12,493 bases of DNA from JAVJSU01 sp040219275 (lineage in GTDB: Bacteria > Chloroflexota > Anaerolineae > Aggregatilineales > Phototrophicaceae). The notes beneath the pieces were generated by a model. It was not told the origin of the DNA, did not search any database, and saw nothing but the letters and a program-made list of their open reading frames with translations. The stretch covers positions 1 through 12,493 of the forward strand of contig JAVJSU010000008.1 in NCBI GenBank assembly GCA_040219275.1, written 5' to 3'. The position numbers were made by a program, and so were the translations under genes. Shown piece after piece: positions 5,830-12,356 of the stretch; positions within the stretch are counted from its first letter, which is position 1, and every line of letters starts with the position of its first letter.

Positions 5830-7791
5830 TTAGCCTTTTACACCCCCCACAGTAAGCCCTTCAGCGAGGAACCTCTGTGCAAACGTATAAATAATCACAA
5901 CTGGAACTGCCATCAGTATGGATGCTGCCATTAACTGTCCCCACGGAAGAATATCGCCGACAATCATCGACTGAAGCCCAACAGGAAGTGTTCTGAGAGA
6001 TTCGCTGAAGATAAATACAAAGGCGAACAGAAATTCGTTCCATGCAGTTGTAAAGGCAAATAAAGCCACCGCACCAAGTGCCGGTGCCGCTAGTGGTAAG
6101 GTGATGCGCCAGAATGCACCCAGACGACTTGCACCATCAATCATTGCGGCTTCTTCAAGCTCCACAGGAATTGAGCGGAAGTATCCCATCATTACCCACG
6201 TTGCGAACGGCATCAAGAATGTTGGATAAGTAAGAATCAACGCGCCATAGCTATTGATGACTCCTAAATCCGTAAGTGTCTGATACAAGGGTATAAACAA
6301 CATTGTTCCGGGTAATAAGTATGTAACAAGTAGGATAGTAGTCAATGTTCCAGACCCACGAAACCGAAGCCGGGTGAGGGCATAAGCGGCAAGGGAAGCG
6401 AGAACAACCGAAATCAATGTGCTACTGACCGCAACGATTGCTGTATTGATAAACCATGTTAGAAACGGTGTATCAGTGAGCAAGTTTGAATATTGATCAA
6501 ACGTCCAGGGTTCCGGCCAAAATATGGATGTGCGCTCCGAAATTTGTGGTGTTGTCTTAAACGAAACGATGACAACCCAGTAGAGAGGGAACACCACGAA
6601 AATGAAAATCGGCATTAAGATCAGTATACGTCCGAGAAGTCCCATACGCTTTCGGCCTTTTCTTGTGAACATCGGCTGACCTTCCGGGTTTTTCAATACA
6701 CCCTTCATTGAATCAGCCAACATTTCAAAGCCACGTGTGATCCATTCAAACGGCAAAAAGAACAAGTCTAAAAGGAGACTGAAAAAATATCCGACAACCC
6801 TCATGACACGGTCGGCTATTGTGATCTTCTCTGTAACGGTTACACGTTGATCATCACTTCGCATGAAGCGTGCTAATAGCCAGATTATAACGATCATAAG
6901 AGGGGCTACACTAAAGGCGATAGCAACACCCGGTCCAAATTGAAGTGAACGTATGCCTTTTTCATAAGCAAGAATCGAATATACTTTGGTTGCTCCAGCG
7001 GGACCACCACCTGTCATCAAAAAGATCAACCCAAATTGATTAAATGTTGAAATAAATGACAGAAGCAATGTGACCACGATTACATAGCGCATTCCGGGTA
7101 GCGTGATATGACGGAAGCGCTTAATCATGTTCGCACCATCGACCTCTGCGGCTTCCAATTGCTCACGGTCAATCGCTTTTAATCCAGCCAGAAACAGTAA
7201 AGTATAGAACGGAATACCTTTCCACACATTCACCACAATAATACTAGGCATTGCCAGATGAGGATCAGAAAGCCACCCCATAGGCTGATCAATGACTCCA
7301 ATGGATTGTAAGATTGGATTAAGCCCACCGAAAATGGGATCATAAACGCTTTTCCATGCGAGTGCAGTCACAATTTCGGGTACGATCCAGGGAAGAAGCA
7401 TGATTGCAGTGATGAGACTACGAAATGGCAGTCGACTATTCAGCACCAGGGCGACGATCATCCCAATAAAAAATTTGACCGAGATTGACCAGATAGTGAA
7501 TTGTGCGGTGTTCTGCATCGCTAGGCGATAATCTGAGTTGGTCAACAGTCTTTCATAATTCCTAAAGCCAACATTGACCGTCTCGCCTGATATAAAATTC
7601 AAGGTCGTAGTGCTGAGAATCAGCGCATTAATAAAGGGATACAGAACCAGTCCTGCCATAATGATGAACATCGGTAGGACGAAAGGTAGGGCGACTTTCC
7701 AATCCTTACCTAAGATTTTTTCTGCGGTTCGTGATCGATGGACTGTCGGAGTAGCCATAGCTGGACTGATGTTAATCCGGGTACTATCCAT
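5830..7791 (-). CDS. Fused MalF-MalG-type ABC sugar permease (both subunits in one chain)
   Basis: This inner-membrane protein of 653 residues is about twice the usual length. Residues 31-310 form a MalF/UgpA-like permease with an A-L-P-F-V-L-P-M-F start, about six membrane spans and an EAA loop at 212-232 (L-E-A-A-E-V-D-G-A ending I-T-L-P). Residues 385-653 form a MalG/UgpE-like permease with the F-P-L-Y-W-V-V-I-V-S-F-K-T opening and a second EAA loop at 546-565 (E-E-A-A-M-I-D-G-A ending I-T-L-P). The linker (about 311-385) contains a hydrophobic stretch, G-Y-F-F-S-L-L-L-D-L-F-F-L-P-F, that is not part of either standard domain. Each EAA loop should dock one ATPase protomer, and no ATPase gene is present in the window. 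It lies 120 bases downstream of the binding-protein gene on the same strand. AAAGAG lies 7 bases before the ATG. Two separate permease genes are the norm, so the fusion is notable. Confidence 0.9.
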   Translation of the reverse strand: MDSTRINISPAMATPTVHRSRTAEKILGKDWKVALPFVLPMFIIMAGLVLYPFINALILSTTTLNFISGETVNVGFRNYERLLTNSDYRLAMQNTAQFTIWSISVKFFIGMIVALVLNSRLPFRSLITAIMLLPWIVPEIVTALAWKSVYDPIFGGLNPILQSIGVIDQPMGWLSDPHLAMPSIIVVNVWKGIPFYTLLFLAGLKAIDREQLEAAEVDGANMIKRFRHITLPGMRYVIVVTLLLSFISTFNQFGLIFLMTGGGPAGATKVYSILAYEKGIRSLQFGPGVAIAFSVAPLMIVIIWLLARFMRSDDQRVTVTEKITIADRVMRVVGYFFSLLLDLFFLPFEWITRGFEMLADSMKGVLKNPEGQPMFTRKGRKRMGLLGRILILMPIFIFVVFPLYWVVIVSFKTTPQISERTSIFWPEPWTFDQYSNLLTDTPFLTWFINTAIVAVSSTLISVVLASLAAYALTRLRFRGSGTLTTILLVTYLLPGTMLFIPLYQTLTDLGVINSYGALILTYPTFLMPFATWVMMGYFRSIPVELEEAAMIDGASRLGAFWRITLPLAAPALGAVALFAFTTAWNEFLFAFVFIFSESLRTLPVGLQSMIVGDILPWGQLMAASILMAVPVVIIYTFAQRFLAEGLTVGGVKG

Positions 7792-7865
7792 AAGTGTACT
7801 CTTTCAATTAAATTCTTGAAGAAGCGTTATATCCCCGTTTGGAGTAGTTTGGGGTAACATGAGAA

Positions 7866-7895
7866 CAAAGAGGGCAACTCACGTTACCCTCTTTG
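7866..7895 (-). terminator. Intergenic hairpin between binding-protein and permease genes
   Basis: CAAAGAGGG (7866-7874) pairs with CCCTCTTTG (7887-7895). The stem continues inward through one C/A mismatch to AAC/GTT around a TCAC loop. In the direction of transcription the stem follows the binding-protein stop by about 16 bases and is followed by a weak T-rich run. It may stop part of the transcription or protect the upstream message, giving more binding protein than permease. Confidence 0.6.
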
Positions 7896-7911
7896 ATACA
7901 CGCTAGATATT

Positions 7912-9315
7912 TTAGGGCTGTGGGATGCCACCCTCTTCAAAGATATCCACCATTTTCTGGTGAGCATCGGTGACTGCCTCGGAAGGTGTCATGCGTCCGG
8001 AGATAACATTACCTGCCATCTGCTCAATAATGGCGTTGGCGCGAATCGCATCAATCGCCGCGTTCGGTTCGGCGGGCCATGAAGCGCCGATAAACGGTTC
8101 TTCAATGCTGACCTGCTGTTTGATGATTTCGAAGTTCGGATCTGCCGCAATCAGATCATCCGTCCATAAATCTTCATAAGCAGGCATGAATAAGCCACCG
8201 CCGACAGAAGACATAGGGATGAAATTCGCCGGATCTAACAGATCAAGCGCTAACTGCTTGGCGAGATCAATATTGGGGGCGTTTTTGTGAATGGTTAACC
8301 AACCGCCAATTGCGCCACCTTCTTGCCGGAGGTTAGCTGGCCCAAGCCCCGGTAGAAGCAATTTGGTCGCAGGGAAAACAGGATTTTCATCACGTTTAGC
8401 CTGAGCGTATACACTGAAGGCGTTATGTGTATAGCCAATTGTGCCGGCTAGATACGCCTCATTATTGCTGATGTCGCCCCAACTTTCGATACCGGGCGGG
8501 AGCATAGCGGCATATGGACCATTACGATCATACGTTTCCGCAATCCATTCGACAGCGGCTACTGTTTCCGGCGTGTCGAAATCGACGATCATGCCAGTCT
8601 CGTCGGTATAATGACCACCGAACGAATTGATAACTTGCATTAAGAATCCCCAACCATCCCCACTCTGGTTTGGAGTATTGCCCCATCCCCAGAATTCATT
8701 ATCGGGGTCAGACATCGCCAGCGCGGCTTCGCGGCGTGCATCAAACGTGGTCAGATCAGCAGGGTCAACACCGATTTCATCGAGCTTATCGCCACGGATG
8801 AAGTAGCCGGTTGTGTTGGCAATTAACGGTATAGCGGCCCATGCACCATCAAACTGAGCGATTTTATCTGCATTCGTCCCCGGCATGATTCTACCGTATC
8901 TGGCGATAGCTTCTTCGACCACATCGCTGACATCTTCAACCAGATCTAGCAGATGCATCTGGGCGATACTTATGTTACTTGTATAGGCGATATCAGGCGG
9001 ATTACCGGCGGCGACGGCGGCTTGCAACCGTCCTAAAAAGTCACCGAAGGATTCAGGATTTGCAGTGGAAATATCCAGCTCTGTCCCGTTAGCGTCAGCG
9101 AAGGCTTGAACGGTATCACGGAATAAGGTCTGAACTTGCTCAAAATATTCTGTACGGTGAATAACCGTGAGCTTGCCCGCGCCACCTTCCGGCAAGGGCT
9201 GTGGGGTGGGCGTCGGATTATCCTGTGCAAATAAGCGAAGTGGTCCCGATGATGCGGCGATTGCACCAGCAACGGTTCCTTTTAGAAAATTCCTACGAGT
9301 AAGTTTGTGTTTCAT
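7912..9315 (-). CDS. ABC transporter extracellular solute-binding protein, family 1, Tat-exported
   Basis: A 467-residue family 1 solute-binding protein that should capture a sugar or sugar acid outside the membrane and deliver it to the fused permease. The N-terminus T6-R7-R8-N9-F10-L11-K12 is a textbook twin-arginine signal, followed by an Ala/Gly-rich h-region and a likely cleavage after A30 (L-F-A). There is no Cys at that point, so it is not a lipoprotein. A Pro/Thr-rich linker, P-T-P-T-P-Q-P-L-P, precedes the globular domain, which has features of the family such as V-A-A-G-N-P-P-D-I-A, W-A-A-I-P and the C-terminal W-P-A-E-P-N-A-A-I-D. The ligand cannot be read directly, but the surrounding dehydratases suggest an acidic sugar. 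GGAGA at 9325-9329 lies 9 bases before the ATG. It is first in the leftward operon and divergent from the gene at 9762. Confidence 0.88.
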   Translation of the reverse strand: MKHKLTRRNFLKGTVAGAIAASSGPLRLFAQDNPTPTPQPLPEGGAGKLTVIHRTEYFEQVQTLFRDTVQAFADANGTELDISTANPESFGDFLGRLQAAVAAGNPPDIAYTSNISIAQMHLLDLVEDVSDVVEEAIARYGRIMPGTNADKIAQFDGAWAAIPLIANTTGYFIRGDKLDEIGVDPADLTTFDARREAALAMSDPDNEFWGWGNTPNQSGDGWGFLMQVINSFGGHYTDETGMIVDFDTPETVAAVEWIAETYDRNGPYAAMLPPGIESWGDISNNEAYLAGTIGYTHNAFSVYAQAKRDENPVFPATKLLLPGLGPANLRQEGGAIGGWLTIHKNAPNIDLAKQLALDLLDPANFIPMSSVGGGLFMPAYEDLWTDDLIAADPNFEIIKQQVSIEEPFIGASWPAEPNAAIDAIRANAIIEQMAGNVISGRMTPSEAVTDAHQKMVDIFEEGGIPQP

Positions 9316-9392
9316 AATGAAATGTCTCCGAGATTATTTAATAAAGATTACTTGAGTGAGAGACTTTCGTTTTCGATTTTACTAATTTTTGG

Positions 9393-9459
9393 AAGACACA
9401 AATAATATCTAGATATACCTCCCCTCAATAAATATTTATGACTAAATAAATTGTGTCTT
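9393..9459. repeat. Spaced 9-bp inverted repeat with palindromes between the arms
   Basis: AAGACACAA (9393-9401) is repeated inverted as TTGTGTCTT (9451-9459). Between the arms lie two perfect 12-bp palindromes, ATATCTAGATAT (9405-9416) and ATAAATATTTAT (9428-9439). It falls within the leader or promoter region of the binding-protein gene. Part of this may be chance in AT-rich DNA. Confidence 0.35.
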
Positions 9460-9537
9460 TCGCATAAATAGTTATTCAAGAACGAAAATCAATCCATCAC
9501 AGCATGCGACTTTAGTCACACATCAGTATGTTCTACG

Positions 9538-9565
9538 TTGTGAAATTATATAGAACTATTATAAT
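9538..9565 (+). promoter_or_regulatory. Candidate rightward promoter of the third dehydratase
   Basis: TTGTGA (9538-9543), 16 bases, then a perfect TATAAT (9560-9565). Transcription would start at about 9572, so the palindrome at 9579-9592 would cover about +8 to +21, a classic repressor position. A TATAAT on the opposite strand (9558-9563) overlaps it; for that leftward promoter the palindrome would sit on the poorly conserved -35 region. Confidence 0.45.
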
Positions 9566-9571
9566 TTAAAA

Positions 9572-9605
9572 TAGTTTACTGAAAGTTTTCAGAAAATACA
9601 AGAAA
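9572..9605. promoter_or_regulatory. Putative LacI-family operator, copy 1
   Basis: The block contains the palindrome CTGAAAGTTTTCAG (9579-9592; 6-bp arms around GT) followed by AAA, one variable base and TACAAGAAA. It matches the block upstream of the LacI-family gene at 30 of 34 positions, in the same orientation on the plus strand. The shared block, dyad symmetry and placement between divergent promoters make it the likely binding site of the regulator encoded at 11078-12154. Confidence 0.65.
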
Positions 9606-9614
9606 CTTGTGGAA

Positions 9615-9642
9615 TTGATATCTTCTGATGCCTTATTAAAAT
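9615..9642 (+). promoter_or_regulatory. Alternative rightward promoter
   Basis: TTGATA (9615-9620) and TAAAAT (9637-9642) match the sigma-70 consensus at five of six positions each, with a 16-base spacer. It lies just downstream of the operator-like block. It is an alternative to the pair at 9538-9565, and both could be used. Confidence 0.4.
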
Positions 9643-9761
9643 TGATTTTTGGTCAGGGAATCAGGTATGGTGAGGGAACTTGATATTGCGAGATTGCAAA
9701 AAATGTCTCCCGCGTGCTAAAGTATTCACCAATTGATCGAACTAATACTTGGCGCACAAAA

Positions 9762-11039
9762 ATGACTCAAAATAATTCCTTAGAATCAAATATCAATACT
9801 TATTCACATCCTACTGAACTTAAAATAACTGATATGCGCGTCTGCCATCTGGTTGGGCTACCTATGGATGCGACTGTGATTCGTATCGATACAAATCAGG
9901 GTTTATGTGGTTACGGTGAGGTACGAGACTGGGCGAGTCCAACCTATGCTTTGATGCTCAAAAGCCGAATAATTGGAGAGAATCCCTGTAATATTGACAA
10001 AATATTTCGCAAGATCAAGCAGTTTGGACATCATGCACGGCAAGCAGGGGGTGTATGTGCTATCGAGATGGCGCTATTTGATCTGGCAGGAAAAGCGTAT
10101 GGCGTTCCTGCGTATCAGTTGCTCGGAGGTAAGTTCCGAGACAGGGTGTTGTGCTACTGTGATACAGATTCTGTACCGGATGGGCAACACATGGGGGAAC
10201 GGCTTAAAAGACGAATGGATCGTGGCTTCAAATTTCTGAAGATGGACATTGGAATCAGCTTATTAAAGGATATTCCCGGCGCGATCAGTGCGCCACCTGA
10301 TGTTGTAGAAAGTTCTACGATTATGCACCCTTTCACTGGTATTCAAATTACTCAGCACGGGATTGAATTTCTGGTTGAGTATGTGCGTCAGGTTCGCGAG
10401 GTCATCGGTTATGAAATCCCCCTAGCTGTAGATCATTTTGGACATATCAATCTCGAGTCTTGCATCCGATTAGGGCGTGCACTCGATCAGTTCACGTTGG
10501 CATGGTACGAAGATATGATTCCATGGCAGTTCACGGATCAATATGTTCGACTTTCTGAGTCACTTACAACGCCCATCTGCACAGGCGAGGACATTTATTT
10601 GAAAGAAGGGTTTCTCCCGCTACTCAAGGCACACGGCGTATCAGTCATTCACCCTGATCTTGCTACATCAGGCGGGCTTATGGAAACCAAGAAAATTGGT
10701 GACCTTGCACAAGAACACGGCGTAGCGATGGCAATGCATTTTGCCGGTTCGCCAATTTCCTTTCTTGCAAACATCCACTGCGCCGCCGCCACTGAGAACT
10801 TCTATGTGCTAGAAAACCACTCGGTAGATTTGGATTGGTGGGATGATCTGCTGGACGGAATAGCCAAACCATTTATTCAGAATGGCTATGCAACTGTCCC
10901 CGAAGCACCCGGACTAGGTTTCGGAGACATCAATGAAGATGCGTTTCGCAAGTGTATGGACTCAAGCCGAACCGGTGGTTATTTTGACGCATCAAATGAT
11001 TGGAATGAAGAACGTTCACATGACCGCACGTGGAGCTAA
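9762..11039 (+). CDS. Enolase-superfamily dehydratase, MR subgroup, unusual third member
   Basis: A 425-residue enolase-superfamily enzyme, numbered from ATG 9762. The capping domain ends in L-L-G-G-K-F-R-D. The barrel shows K160-M-D162, metal ligands D224, E250 (W-Y-E-D-M) and E276 (T-G-E-D), and the D299/H326 dyad (H-P-D-L, A-M-H-F). The His expected two residues after the first metal ligand is Phe here (D-H-F-G-H), with His at +1 and +4, so the base set differs from the gene at 3791. A long insertion (about 166-200) follows strand 2. Dehydration or epimerisation of a sugar acid is expected; the substrate is unknown. Family homology begins only at L-K-I-T-D-M-R, and neither ATG 9762 nor the in-frame GTG at 9714 has a clear ribosome site; ATG is preferred as the stronger codon. 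It is divergent from the binding-protein gene and ends 38 bases from the convergent regulator. Confidence 0.82.
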   Translation: MTQNNSLESNINTYSHPTELKITDMRVCHLVGLPMDATVIRIDTNQGLCGYGEVRDWASPTYALMLKSRIIGENPCNIDKIFRKIKQFGHHARQAGGVCAIEMALFDLAGKAYGVPAYQLLGGKFRDRVLCYCDTDSVPDGQHMGERLKRRMDRGFKFLKMDIGISLLKDIPGAISAPPDVVESSTIMHPFTGIQITQHGIEFLVEYVRQVREVIGYEIPLAVDHFGHINLESCIRLGRALDQFTLAWYEDMIPWQFTDQYVRLSESLTTPICTGEDIYLKEGFLPLLKAHGVSVIHPDLATSGGLMETKKIGDLAQEHGVAMAMHFAGSPISFLANIHCAAATENFYVLENHSVDLDWWDDLLDGIAKPFIQNGYATVPEAPGLGFGDINEDAFRKCMDSSRTGGYFDASNDWNEERSHDRTWS

Positions 11040-11077
11040 ATGTGTGATAATCGGATGCGATGTCGTCGTGTTCGCTT

Positions 11078-12154
11078 TCATGGTATGATCCTAAAATTCA
11101 CTGGATGGAGCGAATCTCCGTTGAGGTTACGCACAGAGTCGCGCACAATAATGCGTTCTGCGGTCAAGAGGTGTTGAGGCGCATGATCGGGATTTTCGAT
11201 CCGTTGAGATAACATCTGAATAGCAAGTCGACCGAGATCATGTCGTGATACACGGACGGTTGTAAGCGCCGGGGTAACGAGTGTAGTTGCGTTTACATCG
11301 TCGTGACCGACAACCGATACATCATGAGGAATGCGCAATCCCGTAGCCTGTAACGCACGCATTGCGCCAAAAGCACTCTCGTCATTGCAACACATCACCG
11401 CCGTAAATGGTTTCCCACTATCGAGAATTTTCTGCATTCCAATTTCGCCACCGACAGGACTTAGGTCACCATGTGCAATAAGATCAGGATCGAAAGGTAT
11501 CCCTGCTTGATTGAGCGCATGACGATACGCCAGACCTCGCATCTTTATCCAGTAGTCCTGACGGTCCGCAGGAGCATCAATTAAAGCAATGCGACGATGC
11601 CCATTATCCAACAAATGATTCATGGTAAGCAATGACCCTGTAAACGAGTCAGAGTTAACGCTATCAACAGGTAACCAAGGGAAGTAAGTGTTTAGAAGTA
11701 CACTAGGAATATCGAAATTAAGCAAGGATTCGATCACTGCTGGATCAAGCACATAAAGCAGAACCATGCTGTCAATGGTGCCCTGTCGAATTACACGCTG
11801 AACTTCGTGCATTCCAGCATCTTCAGAGCCAAGAGATATAAGGAGTAAATTTATACTTTGCCGACTGCACTCTTCCTGGAGGCTCTGAATAATAGTAGGA
11901 AAATAATGCCCAGAAAGCTCCGATTCTCCTGGTAAGTGGGAGGTTCCTAGAAATAAGCCTGTGCTTCGTAGCGACTTGGATTTTGACTTTCTGCGAGGTG
12001 TGTATCCCAGTTCCTTTACTGCCTCTAGCACTGCCTTGCGATTTGTAAAACTAACACTATTGCTTTTGTTAAGGACACGAGAAACGGTTGCCTCACTCAC
12101 TTGCGCCCGGTCTGCAACATCACTGATAGTGACCTTGTTTCCGTCGAGATTCAT
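11078..12154 (-). CDS. LacI-family transcriptional regulator
   Basis: A 358-residue DNA-binding repressor of standard family length. The helix-turn-helix is at 8-29 (V-T-I-S-D-V-A, then V-S-E-A-T-V-S-R-V-L-N) and the hinge at about 46-64 (V-K-E-L-G-Y-T-P-R-R), unusually rich in Lys/Arg/Ser. The periplasmic-binding-like sensor domain follows from 65, with C-C-N-D-E-S-A-F-G-A at 255-264, V-S-V-V-G-H-D-D at 279-286 and T-T-V-R-V-S at 298-303, all typical inducer-pocket landmarks. The recognition-helix residues are E21 and A22. The ligand is probably the imported sugar acid or a pathway intermediate (inference). AGGA at 12164-12167 lies 9 bases before the ATG. It is convergent with the third dehydratase. 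A 34-bp block upstream is shared with the divergent region at 9572, which suggests autorepression and control of transport. Confidence 0.92.
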   Translation of the reverse strand: MNLDGNKVTISDVADRAQVSEATVSRVLNKSNSVSFTNRKAVLEAVKELGYTPRRKSKSKSLRSTGLFLGTSHLPGESELSGHYFPTIIQSLQEECSRQSINLLLISLGSEDAGMHEVQRVIRQGTIDSMVLLYVLDPAVIESLLNFDIPSVLLNTYFPWLPVDSVNSDSFTGSLLTMNHLLDNGHRRIALIDAPADRQDYWIKMRGLAYRHALNQAGIPFDPDLIAHGDLSPVGGEIGMQKILDSGKPFTAVMCCNDESAFGAMRALQATGLRIPHDVSVVGHDDVNATTLVTPALTTVRVSRHDLGRLAIQMLSQRIENPDHAPQHLLTAERIIVRDSVRNLNGDSLHPVNFRIIP

Positions 12155-12222
12155 TTTTGAGATCCTATGTAACCACTATTTGATGTGTGTACCATCATAT
12201 GCTTGCTATTGTAAGAATATTT

Positions 12223-12256
12223 TAGTGTACTGAAAAATTTCAGAAATTACAAGAAA
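12223..12256. promoter_or_regulatory. Putative LacI-family operator, copy 2 (autoregulatory)
   Basis: The palindrome CTGAAAAATTTCAG (12230-12243; arms CTGAAA/TTTCAG around AA), preceded by TAGTGTA and followed by AAATTACAAGAAA, repeats the block at 9572-9605 at 30 of 34 positions. On the minus strand a TAAAAT (complement of 12219-12224) could be the -10 of the regulator promoter, which would place the palindrome between -10 and -35, fitting repression of its own gene. Confidence 0.65.
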
Positions 12257-12267
12257 ATTACAAGAAA
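12246..12267. repeat. Tandem 11-bp direct repeat next to operator
   Basis: ATTACAAGAAA occurs twice back to back (12246-12256 and 12257-12267), exactly one helical turn apart. A degenerate copy may precede it within the palindrome flank, and a single TACAAGAAA also follows the other operator at 9597-9605. It could extend the regulator site or bind a second factor on the same DNA face. Confidence 0.5.
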
Positions 12268-12280
12268 TATAATTCTTAGG

Positions 12281-12305
12281 AACAAAGTAAGAAATTACTT
12301 TTGTT
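12281..12305. terminator. AT-rich hairpin, possible weak terminator of the edge gene
   Basis: AACAAAGTAA (12281-12290) pairs across a GAAA loop with TTACTTTTGTT (12295-12305), with one bulged T. It lies between the stop of the right-edge reading frame (12357) and the regulator promoter and could separate them. The stem is weak because it is AT-rich, and no strong U tract follows. Confidence 0.3.
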
Positions 12306-12356
12306 TCTATAATCGGCGTAAATCTATATAACGGGTAGCAACTCTTTGAAATAATT

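Larger units (their letters stand above)
9316..9761. other. Divergent control region between transport operon and third dehydratase
   Basis: This 446-base AT-rich stretch holds no convincing gene. It contains the spaced inverted repeat at 9393-9459, an imperfect 16-bp palindrome (TGCGACT, TT, AGTCACA; one mismatch) at 9505-9520, overlapping TATAAT elements on both strands at 9558-9565, the 34-bp operator-like block at 9572-9605, and a second promoter-like pair at 9615-9642. Transcription should leave it in both directions. Confidence 0.7.

Noticed and set aside
9714..9761. GTG start giving 16 extra residues to the third dehydratase
   Set aside because: Not preferred: no ribosome site, and the added residues lie outside family homology. 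It cannot be fully excluded because ATG 9762 also lacks a good ribosome site.
11040..11077. Terminator between the convergent third dehydratase and regulator genes
   Set aside because: No stable hairpin with a T run was found in the 38-base gap.
12246..12267. CRISPR-like repeat
   Set aside because: Only two directly adjacent 11-bp units without spacers; it belongs to a promoter region.
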